Origin: Bacteroidota bacterium | GTDB lineage: Bacteria > Bacteroidota > Bacteroidia > Bacteroidales > WCHB1-69 | Direction of reading: 5' to 3' | Length of the DNA: 59,529 bases | NCBI GenBank assembly: GCA_023392945.1 | Contig: JAEWNB010000061.1 | Span: forward strand, 1-59,529 | Shown here: positions 24,986 to 34,200 of the stretch, piece after piece | Position numbering within the stretch: position 1 is the first letter of the stretch | How the letters are laid out: every line of letters starts with the position of its first letter | The notes under the pieces: generated by a model | The model's database searches: none | What the model saw: the letters and a program-made list of their open reading frames with translations, nothing else | What the model was told of the DNA's origin: nothing | Made by a program: the position numbers and the translations under genes

Positions 24986-26215
24986 TTAATCTTGTTCTAA
25001 AATTGGTTCATGGTTAATAAGGTCATAGTAGAAAGCAATAATTTTTTCTGTAATTATTTCATTGTTATGATAAAGTGTGACATAATTTTTAGCATTTTCA
25101 CCAATTATTTTGCATATATCTGGTGTCCTTACACATTTATCAATCACTTCAATAAACTCATCCGGATCATTGGCAATGAGAATATTTTTACCGTTTTCTA
25201 CTGATAAACCCTCGGCTCCGATAGTTGTAGTAATAATTGTTCTGCCAAGGGCCATCCCTTCAAGTATTTTTATTCTTACTCCGCTTCCTGACAAAAGGGG
25301 AACAATCATAATATCCTTTGATAAGATAAATTCTTTGGCATTTTTTACTTCACCAAGAATAATCAAGTTGGGGATGTTGTATTCCAAAAATTTAGCCGGG
25401 GTGTTTCTCCCTGCAATGGAAAAAGTCAATTGAGGAAATATGGCATTAATTTTACCCCAAACCTTTTCAATAAACCAGCTAAGACCCTCAATATTAGGGG
25501 CCCAATTCATACTTCCAATATGAAATAATTCGGGTTTATCTGAAGGAATATATTCATCTTCAGAATGATAAAGTTCCATATCAATTCCGGCTTCAATTAC
25601 AGTTCCGGGGACATTCGGGAATAATTCATGGAAGAAGTTATAATCCTGATCAGAGATAGCCATATAGCCATCGATAAGGTTGAAGGTTGAATATTCAAAC
25701 TTTTTTAACTGATTGGTTATTCTTTTTAAAATAATCTTTTTGGCAATATTTTTCTCGTGAAGTGTAATCCGCTCCCATATTCTATGTTCTATGTTATGAG
25801 TACGGAGAACAATTTTAGCTTTAGAGTATTGTCTAATAACAGGAATATAGGGCGCAATAAAAATTGTTTCCAAGTGAATAACATCAAACTCTTCAGCTTT
25901 TAGAATAGAGATAATTTTTTGAGTTAACTCCTTAGAAATAAAACGTTGGACATGATAGGATTTATTAAACAACAAAGCTTTTAAAAAGCTGAGTTTTTTC
26001 ATGGAAGTATCAATAAAAACCGTTTCAAAACGGGTTTTCATTAAATAATCCTGAGGTAATTCAGATTTTTTAAAAGGATGTTTTGGTGTTGATATAGCCA
26101 CTACTTTTATATCGTGTCCACTTTTAAGTACACCACGGGTAATATTGTTGATGGCTATACAACCTCCGTCCACCGCCGGTAAAGGAGGCTTATTACAAAA
26201 CTGAAGTATTTTCAT
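24986..26215 (-). CDS. Glycosyltransferase, GT4-type (GT-B fold)
   Basis: This 409-residue cytoplasmic or peripheral-membrane transferase probably acts on a surface glycan or lipid. The N-terminal donor-side glycine loop region (PPLPAVDGGCIAINNITRGV) and the segment VLRTHNIEHRIWERI are typical of GT4 members. The C-terminal half carries HIGSMNWAPNIEGLSWFIE and the GT4 E-x7-E region (ILEGMALGRTIITTTIGAEGL). The ATG overlaps the stop of the LptF/G gene by four bases, so the two are translationally coupled. The sugar and acceptor cannot be predicted. Confidence 0.88.
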   Translation of the reverse strand: MKILQFCNKPPLPAVDGGCIAINNITRGVLKSGHDIKVVAISTPKHPFKKSELPQDYLMKTRFETVFIDTSMKKLSFLKALLFNKSYHVQRFISKELTQKIISILKAEEFDVIHLETIFIAPYIPVIRQYSKAKIVLRTHNIEHRIWERITLHEKNIAKKIILKRITNQLKKFEYSTFNLIDGYMAISDQDYNFFHELFPNVPGTVIEAGIDMELYHSEDEYIPSDKPELFHIGSMNWAPNIEGLSWFIEKVWGKINAIFPQLTFSIAGRNTPAKFLEYNIPNLIILGEVKNAKEFILSKDIMIVPLLSGSGVRIKILEGMALGRTIITTTIGAEGLSVENGKNILIANDPDEFIEVIDKCVRTPDICKIIGENAKNYVTLYHNNEIITEKIIAFYYDLINHEPILEQD

Positions 26216-27654
26216 TTTGAAATATCGGAAGATTTATTTATTAAATTAAATTTTTTAAACCATTTAGCATATTCTTCGGTTGATAATACTGCTGAGTCAA
26301 TTGTTGCTTTATTTGTCAGAAATGCACAAATGGGGATCAATATAAATGTTGAAAACCACATTCCTATGTTAACCGGGATAAGGCTCCCTTTTGAAACTTT
26401 TTCGCCAATAATTGAAATTACAAAATAGAAAGTAAAAAACACAATAGTAACCACAAGTGGAATCCCGATGCCGCCTTTTCTTATTATTGATCCAAGAGGA
26501 GCCCCAATAAAAAAGAACAGAATACAGGCAACAGCTAAAGTAAATTTTCTATGCCATTCAATTTGGTATGACCAAAGAGCAATATTGCGGTAATCCATTT
26601 CATCATAGGAAAATTTCACTGAATTGATAAAATTTCCCGAACATTGTTGTGCAAAATTAAAAATTCTTTCCTGATTTCGGAAAGGAATACTGTCTATGGA
26701 ATATTTTGAAACATTTTGCATCGGGATATAATCCGCCGTATCCGATTTTATTATTTGGCTGAAATAAAATAAATTATTGAAGAAAGAGCTGGATGCATTA
26801 GAAGTAATCAGAGATATCTGTTTTTTCAGAGTGTCAATTTCTTTAGTTAAATCTTTAATTGGTAATGCCTTAGTAGTTGTTTTAAAAAAAGACTCATCAG
26901 ATTTCTGAATTTGAAAAGAGGAAAGATCAAAACGTTTATATTGTTCTTTGAATTTTGCTCTTGTTAAAGGGAAACGAGTACCTCTGCTATTATTATTCTG
27001 ACTTTCATCCCAAAAATAGCCGTTGTAGAGTATAAAAAGCAGATATTTCTTATCAGGGGTTATTTTCATAGTGCCTTTTTTAGCATAAGTCATAGTGGTA
27101 TTTCCCTGATGTTTTGAATGATCATATATCAGAATATCTTCAATGGTTTCATTATTGCGATGTTTTTTCCCAATTCGAATCGTATAGTTGTCAAAACCAT
27201 CGTAAAAGGTTCCTTCTTCAATGCTTAAGGCAGGTTTTTGTTCTCTTATGTCATATAGTAACGTTCTCATTTTGATGTAGGCTTTAGGGCTTACATTATT
27301 ACTAAACCAAAATGAACCGCCGGCAATCACAACTGAAAGCAAGGCAAGTGGAATCATCAATTTGCTGATTGGAATTCCGGCTGATTTAAGTGCCACAATT
27401 TCATAACGCTCACCTAATGAACCAAAAGTCATTAAAGAGGAGAGGAGCACAGCCAAAGGAGCAGCCATTGAGACAAAAGTAGCGGAGGCAAATAATAAGA
27501 GTTCAAGAATTAGATGTATTTCCAAACCTTTTCCCACTAATTCATCAACATACTTCCACAAGAATTGCATCAGTAGGATAAAAAGTGCAAAGAAAAAAGT
27601 AAGGACAAAGGGCCCGAGAAATTTTTTTATTAAGTAGCGATAAATAATTTTCAC
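26212..27654 (-). CDS. LptF/LptG-family permease (YjgP/YjgQ)
   Basis: This inner-membrane component of the lipopolysaccharide extraction complex works with LptB. The 480 residues open with YRYLIKKFLGPFVLTFFFALF. They have three N-terminal membrane segments, a large periplasmic beta-jellyroll region (about 110-360) and three C-terminal segments (from LAVACILFFFIGAPLGSIIRKGG onward). The GAPLG-RKGG motif near the C-terminus is typical. The start codon is GTG at 27654. Only one LptF/G gene is in the window; the second subunit must lie elsewhere. F and G cannot be told apart safely. Confidence 0.9.
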   Translation of the reverse strand: MKIIYRYLIKKFLGPFVLTFFFALFILLMQFLWKYVDELVGKGLEIHLILELLLFASATFVSMAAPLAVLLSSLMTFGSLGERYEIVALKSAGIPISKLMIPLALLSVVIAGGSFWFSNNVSPKAYIKMRTLLYDIREQKPALSIEEGTFYDGFDNYTIRIGKKHRNNETIEDILIYDHSKHQGNTTMTYAKKGTMKITPDKKYLLFILYNGYFWDESQNNNSRGTRFPLTRAKFKEQYKRFDLSSFQIQKSDESFFKTTTKALPIKDLTKEIDTLKKQISLITSNASSSFFNNLFYFSQIIKSDTADYIPMQNVSKYSIDSIPFRNQERIFNFAQQCSGNFINSVKFSYDEMDYRNIALWSYQIEWHRKFTLAVACILFFFIGAPLGSIIRKGGIGIPLVVTIVFFTFYFVISIIGEKVSKGSLIPVNIGMWFSTFILIPICAFLTNKATIDSAVLSTEEYAKWFKKFNLINKSSDISK

Positions 27655-27668
27655 GGATAAAAAACTAA

Positions 27669-28514
27669 TTAATAATCCCCGATAGTTTCGGGTAACTGAG
27701 ACAAAGCTTTCGCTGCTTGCTCATCGTTTGGCGGGGTTCCGTGCCATTTATGAGTACCCATCATAAAATCTACGCCCATTCCCATTTCAGTGTGCATTAA
27801 AATAATGACAGGTTTCCCTTTTCCGGTTAGTGTTTTAGCATATTTTAGCATCTTAACGGTATCTTCCATGGCATTGCCGTTCATTTCAATAACTTCCCAG
27901 TCAAATGCAAGTAACTTGGATTTCAAATCTCCAAGACTGCATACGTCATCGGTCGATCCATCAATCTGTTTTTTGTTATAATCAACAATGGCAATAAGAT
28001 TGTCAATTTTATTTGCGGAAGCAAAAAGCAAAGATTCCCAGATTTGTCCTTCTTCAAGTTCACCGTCTCCGGTCAGAACAAATACGGTTTTATCATCTTT
28101 ATTGTTCTTTTTGGCAATAGAAGCTCCGATAGCAATTGAAATACCCTGACCTAATGAACCGGAAGTAACTCTGATTCCAGGTAAATGTTTTGCAGGTGTC
28201 GGATGCCCTTGCAATCTGGAACCAAAAAGTCTGAATGATTTTAATTCATCTATTGGAAAATATCCGCGACGTGCCATTACACTGTATAAAACAGGAGTCA
28301 AATGACCATTAGAAATAAAAAACATATCTTCATTCATTCCTGTTTGAGTAAAATTTGTCGGATTAATATCCATAATTTCAAAATGCAGTGCTGTCAAAAA
28401 ATCGGCACAGCCAAGAGATCCCCCCGGATGTCCTGATTTAGCATTGTGAACCATTCTGATTATATCTCTTCTAACCTGAGCTGAAATAGTCTCTAATTCT
28501 CTAATTGAAGTCAT
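27669..28514 (-). CDS. Transketolase, N-terminal (thiamine-diphosphate) subunit
   Basis: This is one half of a split transketolase of the pentose phosphate pathway. The 281 residues cover only the diphosphate-binding domain. The conserved segments are MVHNAKSGHPGGSLGCADFL (H29), TSGSLGQGISIAIG, GDGELEEGQIWE (149-160) and IVDYNKKQIDGS. The length is normal for the separate N-terminal subunit. The C-terminal pyrimidine/transketolase-C half, usually the next gene in split arrangements, is missing here. The next gene, 14 bases downstream, is the LptF/G permease. The partner must be elsewhere for the enzyme to be active. Confidence 0.92.
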   Translation of the reverse strand: MTSIRELETISAQVRRDIIRMVHNAKSGHPGGSLGCADFLTALHFEIMDINPTNFTQTGMNEDMFFISNGHLTPVLYSVMARRGYFPIDELKSFRLFGSRLQGHPTPAKHLPGIRVTSGSLGQGISIAIGASIAKKNNKDDKTVFVLTGDGELEEGQIWESLLFASANKIDNLIAIVDYNKKQIDGSTDDVCSLGDLKSKLLAFDWEVIEMNGNAMEDTVKMLKYAKTLTGKGKPVIILMHTEMGMGVDFMMGTHKWHGTPPNDEQAAKALSQLPETIGDY

Positions 28515-28571
28515 TCTGAATAATATTTTGATTAATTGTCTAACGATTTATTATAAAGTATATTATATTTT

Positions 28572-29093
28572 TTAAATTACATTTTCATTTGTTTTTAGAA
28601 TTTCATTTTCTAACTGAGTGAGAAAATAAGTTCCAAGTAAAGTTATGGTCTCAAGTTGAGAAAGATAAGTAAAGTCTTTTGAAACTTCAATATCTCCTTT
28701 AATAGTCCCGGCAATGGTTGGTTTATAACGAACAATAATCTGATTTTTTTCGTTAGTCCATCCCCATTGGTTTTTCCAAAGATTAATTAGTCTGAAGTAA
28801 AAGGCAACTTTATCAATTGTAATTTTTGTATAGCAATCAAGATTCAAATAAGCGATGGTTTCATTTGTATCATGTTTTTCTTTGCGTAGTGTAATATAGG
28901 GTTTAAAAAAACCGCATCTTTTAACTGTAAATGTCCCCTGATAAGTTTCAAGTCGTGCTAAAGTTCCGGTATTATTAACCAGATCAACAGAACCATATAA
29001 CTCTTCTCCGGATTTAATTTCATAGTATTTTTTGATAATATCGGGTTTGATTATTTGGAGGGTTGTTATCGGGCTCTCACTAATTGTTTTCAT
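28572..29093 (-). CDS. Unknown protein, possible tubby/LURP-one-like beta-fold
   Basis: This 173-residue soluble protein has no signal peptide. The sequence alternates short strands (TLQIIKPDIIKKYYEIKSGE, SVDLVNNTGTLARLETYQG, GFFKPYITLRKEK, IAYLNLDCYTKITIDKVAFYF). The pattern recalls the LURP-one/tubby-like domain, but this is only an impression. I start at the ATG 29093. The upstream ATG at 29165 would overlap the HIT gene by 53 bases and add an unlikely leader. It lies 20 bases downstream of the HIT gene, so it is probably in the greA-HIT operon. Confidence 0.65.
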   Translation of the reverse strand: MKTISESPITTLQIIKPDIIKKYYEIKSGEELYGSVDLVNNTGTLARLETYQGTFTVKRCGFFKPYITLRKEKHDTNETIAYLNLDCYTKITIDKVAFYFRLINLWKNQWGWTNEKNQIIVRYKPTIAGTIKGDIEVSKDFTYLSQLETITLLGTYFLTQLENEILKTNENVI

Positions 29094-29112
29094 TGCTGAT
29101 AAAATAAAATTG

Positions 29113-29511
29113 TTATTGTGTGATGGCTTTTGATATTTCAGATACAATTGCTTCAAATTCTTCATTGCTAAAAGAAACTCTTTTCCCGGAAAAATTCATT
29201 TCTTCAACTTTATTTATGGGAATCAGATGAATATGAGTATGGGGCACATCCAGTCCAATAACAGCAACACCAATTCTTTTACAAGGAATAACTTTTTCTA
29301 TACCGACAGCTACTTTTTTAGCAAAAAGTGTTAATTCTGATAGCATAGCATCTTCAAGGTCAAAAATGTAGTCATTCTGAATTTTTGGTACTACCAGCGC
29401 ATGTCCTTTAGCTAAAGGTGAAATGTCTAAAAAAGATATAAAATCGTCATTCTCAGCAATTTTATAACAAGGAATTTCACCTTTGATTATTTTTGTGAAT
29501 ATTGTTTCCAT
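29113..29511 (-). CDS. HIT-family nucleotide hydrolase/transferase
   Basis: This 132-residue protein of the HINT branch hydrolyses phosphoramidate or related bonds in purine nucleotides. It begins METIFTKIIKGEIPCYKIAEN, a classic HINT start, and has the triad motif H91-T-H93-I-H95-L. I chose the ATG at 29511, directly after the greA stop (TAA, then A, then ATG). An upstream ATG at 29526 would overlap greA by 14 bases. It follows greA in the same operon. Its physiological substrate is not known. Confidence 0.92.
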   Translation of the reverse strand: METIFTKIIKGEIPCYKIAENDDFISFLDISPLAKGHALVVPKIQNDYIFDLEDAMLSELTLFAKKVAVGIEKVIPCKRIGVAVIGLDVPHTHIHLIPINKVEEMNFSGKRVSFSNEEFEAIVSEISKAITQ

Positions 29512-29512
29512 T

Positions 29513-29986
29513 TTATCTTGATACATTTAAAATCTCAAATTGTATTTTGCCTGCCGGAACATCCACCGTAATCTTATCTCCTTTTGTTTTACCTAATAAT
29601 GCACTTGCAATAGGCGATGTGACAGATATTTTGCCAAGTTTTATGTCAGCTTCAGATTCAGGAACTATAGTATAGCTCATTTCAATCTTATTAGAAATAT
29701 TTTTAATTTTAACAATAGAATAAAGCAAAATCTTAGAAGTGTCAATTTTGGTTTCATCTAAAACTCTTGCATTTGCAATTAAGTTTTTCAATTTGGATAT
29801 TTTAAGTTCAAGAAGACCTTGTGCCTCTTTAGCGGCATCATATTCTGCATTTTCCGAAAGATCACCTTTATCTCTGGCTTCAGCAATTGCTGCTGAAATT
29901 TTTGGTCTTTCAACGGATTCAAGTTCTAACAACTCTTGTCTTAAAGTTTCTAAACCTTCTTTTGAATAGTATTTAATTTTGTTCAT
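29513..29986 (-). CDS. greA: Transcription elongation factor GreA
   Basis: GreA rescues backtracked RNA polymerase by stimulating transcript cleavage in the secondary channel. The 157 residues match the normal length. The coiled-coil tip carries the acidic pair D42 and E45 in GDLSENAEYDAAKEAQ. The C-terminal domain has VPESEADIKLGKISVTSPIASALLGK. It is the first gene of the greA-HIT run, after the terminator that ends the upstream PorV/PorQ unit. Identification is secure. Confidence 0.96.
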   Translation of the reverse strand: MNKIKYYSKEGLETLRQELLELESVERPKISAAIAEARDKGDLSENAEYDAAKEAQGLLELKISKLKNLIANARVLDETKIDTSKILLYSIVKIKNISNKIEMSYTIVPESEADIKLGKISVTSPIASALLGKTKGDKITVDVPAGKIQFEILNVSR

Positions 29987-30012
29987 AATTTCTATTGTTT
30001 GAATAACAATGA

Positions 30013-30044
30013 AAATTAAAGAGGCCCAAAAGCCTCCTTAATTT
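30013..30044 (-). terminator. Terminator of the TonB receptor-T9SS-PorV/Q operon
   Basis: GAGGC (30021-30025) and GCCTC (30032-30036) form the GC core with a six-base loop. The stem extends through the flanking AT bases with one mismatch. On the minus strand a T-rich run follows. It separates the surface-protein operon from greA. Confidence 0.75.
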
Positions 30045-30070
30045 ATTATTTTAAAAGGATTATATGGTTT

Positions 30071-31228
30071 CTAGAGTGCTACTTTTAAACTAATATAATG
30101 GTTCCCTTTCCATTTATTTGTAAACCTATATGCATAATCTAAAATTAATTTCTGATTTCCCTTGTTCTTTTTTGCAAGAGGAATACCAAGAGAAACTCCG
30201 GCGCAAGGTCCAGCATACCATGTTGTGCTGGTTTTAGCATTCCACATACCTCCCTCAATAGTATATCCGGCGCGAATCATAAAAATATCCATAAGACTAT
30301 ATTCAATTCCCAAAGCGAATAAGTCTCTGGAGTAAGAATTTGCGGTGAAAGAACCGGCCAATGTTAATCTGTTTGTTGCATCATTTCGGGTGAGTCCCTC
30401 GTCAATTCTATCTTCTTTGCTCATAGTCTTATATTCTTTTCCCCAAAAAAGGAAGTCATAGGAAATACCGATTGTAAGTAATGATGGCATTTCGAATTGA
30501 GCAGAACGTTGTTCCAAAGTTAATTCATGATCTGTAGCGTTAACAATTCCTCTTAAAGAATAACCATCACCGGCATAACGCATAGGAAGACCTATGTTTT
30601 TCATGGTAACTCCAATTTTGAAATTTTCGTAAGGACCGGAAAGATACTGAACACCGGCATCAATTGCAAAACCTGTAGAACTAAGGTCTGCAATACTTTC
30701 ATTAATTAATTTAAATGATACACCGCCATGGATATATTTATTAAATGATTTGGCATAATGCAAGCCAATATAGAGTAGATTAGGAGAAAAATTTCCCATA
30801 TTACCTTCAGGTTGGGGTACCGTTGTAATTTCAATATCTCCAAAGCCCATTGAGAATACAGAGATGCCTAATACACCAAAATTTTTGATAATTCTTCCTG
30901 TTTCTTTATCTTTTTTGGTAAGTGATTGAGCAAGTGCAAAAGAATTAATAGAAATTCCGGAGCCAACCAAATATTGAGTTCTTGAAAATCCAAATTCAGT
31001 TTTTTTAGTAAAAGCCATTCCGGCTACATTAGAGTATATTGATTCTAATCCACGAATTTCAGCAACTCCTGCAGTTCCCCATCCATTGGATCTTGCCCAG
31101 GGGTCAATCAGTAAATGTTGTGCACCTGCTTGGCCTGAACGGTCTTTATTTCCTGCAAATACTTGAGTACTTACAGATAATATTCCCATTAAAGCGATAA
31201 TTATTAATGTTTTATATGTTTTATTCAT
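30071..31228 (-). CDS. PorV/PorQ-family outer-membrane barrel protein
   Basis: This 385-residue protein has a signal peptide (1-25, ending VFAG) and a FadL-like barrel. Its N-terminal segments RSGQAGAQHLLIDPWARSNG and GVAEIRGLESIYSNVAGMAF match the T9SS PorV/PorQ family. Such proteins act as cargo shuttles or attachment factors of type IX secretion. It is the last gene of a three-gene unit with a T9SS cargo protein (36 bases or more upstream) and a TonB receptor, so it may serve that cargo. Whether it is the housekeeping PorV or a dedicated paralog cannot be decided. Confidence 0.85.
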   Translation of the reverse strand: MNKTYKTLIIIALMGILSVSTQVFAGNKDRSGQAGAQHLLIDPWARSNGWGTAGVAEIRGLESIYSNVAGMAFTKKTEFGFSRTQYLVGSGISINSFALAQSLTKKDKETGRIIKNFGVLGISVFSMGFGDIEITTVPQPEGNMGNFSPNLLYIGLHYAKSFNKYIHGGVSFKLINESIADLSSTGFAIDAGVQYLSGPYENFKIGVTMKNIGLPMRYAGDGYSLRGIVNATDHELTLEQRSAQFEMPSLLTIGISYDFLFWGKEYKTMSKEDRIDEGLTRNDATNRLTLAGSFTANSYSRDLFALGIEYSLMDIFMIRAGYTIEGGMWNAKTSTTWYAGPCAGVSLGIPLAKKNKGNQKLILDYAYRFTNKWKGNHYISLKVAL

Positions 31229-31263
31229 AGTCGTATAATATTAAAATTCACAAATTAATAATG

Positions 31264-34200
31264 TTAAAATGCATTTAAGTCAACAGGACGCATTGCACAG
31301 AAGAATTTTAAGGTTCTTTCTCCAATGCCGGGAGCTTTTACATGGATTATGTATACACCACTTGCAATAGGAATTCCGGCATTATTTTTAAGATCCCAAT
31401 TTACATATGTAGACCCACTATCTCCTTTTGAAATAGTTTTCACCAAAAGTCCACCTACCGTAAAGATAGATATAGAACAATTCTCAGGTAAATTTACAAT
31501 TTTAATATAATTTTCCAATGCAGTCGATTCATACATTGAAAAACCATAATATGGATTTGGAACTACATTTATCTCATCAAGTATACTCTGATGTGTAGAT
31601 TCGGCATTAGTAGTTGGAGCAATATTTTTGGTTGTAAAAGTATACATTGGGAATCCATTATTTTGAGAAGCGTTTGGAGCAGTAGAAGGGTTGTCAAACC
31701 AACGGGAAGAATATCTCATATAGGGACGGGAAACACGAAGTTTGACAACAGCTTGATTTGAGAGCCAGTTATCATTTTGACCGTATGCCGGCATAGGAAT
31801 ACTGGTCCACATAACATTATTAAATAGTTGCATTTTAAACTGATGAATAATGCTATTGCCATATGAAGAATTATCCACAAACTGAGCAAACTTTGCCTTT
31901 AACCATGAACATTCATCATACGGACCACATTCATAATAAGGATAGTCTTTTCCACCAAAAGAGAATGATCCTCCTTGAAAAATTCCATTGCTTTGGAAAG
32001 TTTGATAGCTGTCATTGTAGTTACGTTTTCTGTCAAAACCTCTGGCACTGTAAAAAATAGAATTTGTATTACCGCTACTTCCACAAACATATACAAAGTG
32101 TTTTCCACCCCATACTGGTTCAGTTGTTCCGTCAAAAATACTATTATAAGTTCCTGAATTAATAGGGTAAAGTGTGTCAATGCCTTCATCTTCATTTATG
32201 TAATGAAAATATGCATAAACATCAGTAGGATTAAAGAGCATATCATTTCCATTATTTCTTGTATCAGATGAGTTTTCTGAAAACATAACATTAAGACGTT
32301 CTCCTGTTTCCACATTGATTGCGTAACCCGGGAACCAACCCATACCTTCACCTGTTCCGTCAGGATTTCCATCTTTATCAACTGAAGCATGTTTTCTTGG
32401 CTCATGTTTCAATGCACCACCTTCTGAAAGACTTTCATCATCACAAGCTTCAAGAACAATACAACGTGTCCATTTACTCTTATCGGGAGTAAAAACAATG
32501 TCAACAGAATAAATGTTGGTCATTGTCTGATTAAATCCCGGACAATAAGGAATTGCACTCAACAATGTGAAGTCGTAATAAGGTTCTTCCGGTTGTGTTC
32601 CAGGAATGGTGTCAGGTTTTATATATTTTGCCTGAGGTCCGCCATTATAAGGAGATGACAAAACATAAGGAGCCCAGGTTCCTCCAATAGCGTCTTCAAA
32701 TTGTCCTTTGGGATCTTTCCATCCTCTGGATTGCCAGCTGTCATTAAGTGTACCTGCAGCCATTAATATGAAGAAATCTTCGGTCTTCCATAGAGTATAA
32801 TCATCTCTTACTCCTTCTCCTGCATCTAATCCTTGCCATTGACCGGAGTTTTGTTGTCCTGAACGAATCCAGTTATTAGGAAAATCTCCTTCACCATCTT
32901 CAACTCCGCCCAACCATGGTTTGCTATTGTCTGCATATTCTATGCTGGAACCGATGAAATCAACTTGTGCATATTTTGAAATGTTAACATAATTTAATCC
33001 TGTGGACGTTGATTCTACCCAATCCAGTAATTCTTTTTGATGAATTTTAAATCCATAATTTTTAATAGATATAGAAATACCAAGAGGAAGAATTAATTGT
33101 TCATTAGTCATGTCAATACTCATTTTAGAATTGATTATTCTAATAGGATTGTTATCTTCATCGACTAAATTCATACTGATAAGTTCTTCGTCAGTAACAT
33201 CCAATATTTCAAGTTGCCAATTAGTAGAATCAGTAACATCTTCGGCATTTTCTAAAAATTTAATAGAATAGTCAAAAGGTTTAACTTTTAATGGATCAAT
33301 AACTTTAATACCTAGTGGACCATAATTATTTTTATATTGGATTTCATTAATAGCCCATGTGGGTTGTCCGTAATCGTCGAGCTCTCCACCGGACATGATT
33401 TTATCTCTTGATTCGTCAGTCATGTCAAGAAAATAACCTCCGTTGCCTTGTCCTTCAATTCTGGTAATCATGGGTTGTGTACCATATGCTGAATTTAGAA
33501 CAGTTCCTTCATTTTGAGGAGTAGTTTTGTGAGGTATTCCGGAATATACTTTTATATTCTTTCTACCGGCAAGAAATACTTTTTGCTGTCCTGCTAAGCC
33601 TTCAACACCATTTGTGATAGAATAAGGTGCAAATTCATTATAGGCATACGCAATAACCATATAATAGTATGTTTTATGATTTACTAATTCAGTTGCAGTT
33701 GTGGCAAATTTATCTTCGGTTAGTTTAAGTGAGTGATAAACTCCATTATTGGAACCATTTACCATTTCTGTTGCAACTGAAGTAGAAACAGCATCATTGT
33801 AAACCCAGTTAACTAATTGTCCCACACCGCTTCCGTCAGGTCTGTAATTCTCAATATCACATTGACCAACCAACTTGGCTTTATCAGGATCATCAAGATC
33901 CGTTACACTAATACTTTTACTTTTCAATTGATAAATCATATATCCTTCAAAGCGATATTTTCTGTCATTTGGAATTTTATCAATTTCAGTGACTGATCTT
34001 GTATAGGTAATGATTGTATCATGACCATCTATTGTGGCATGTATTGTATCAGTTACATTATAAGAGGTTTCAACTTCTCTGAATTCAGCAATTTGATTGT
34101 CAAATTCTTCATATTCTTCATTATAGTTATTGCTTAACTTGTCATCATTAGAGATGAAAAGGATAAGTTCGTTTTCAAGTTCGCGAATGGTAATGTCTGG

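Noticed and set aside
27669..28514. Possible frameshift truncating a full-length transketolase.
   Set aside because: The protein ends at the normal boundary of the separate N-terminal subunit and no C-terminal transketolase coding is found downstream in any frame.
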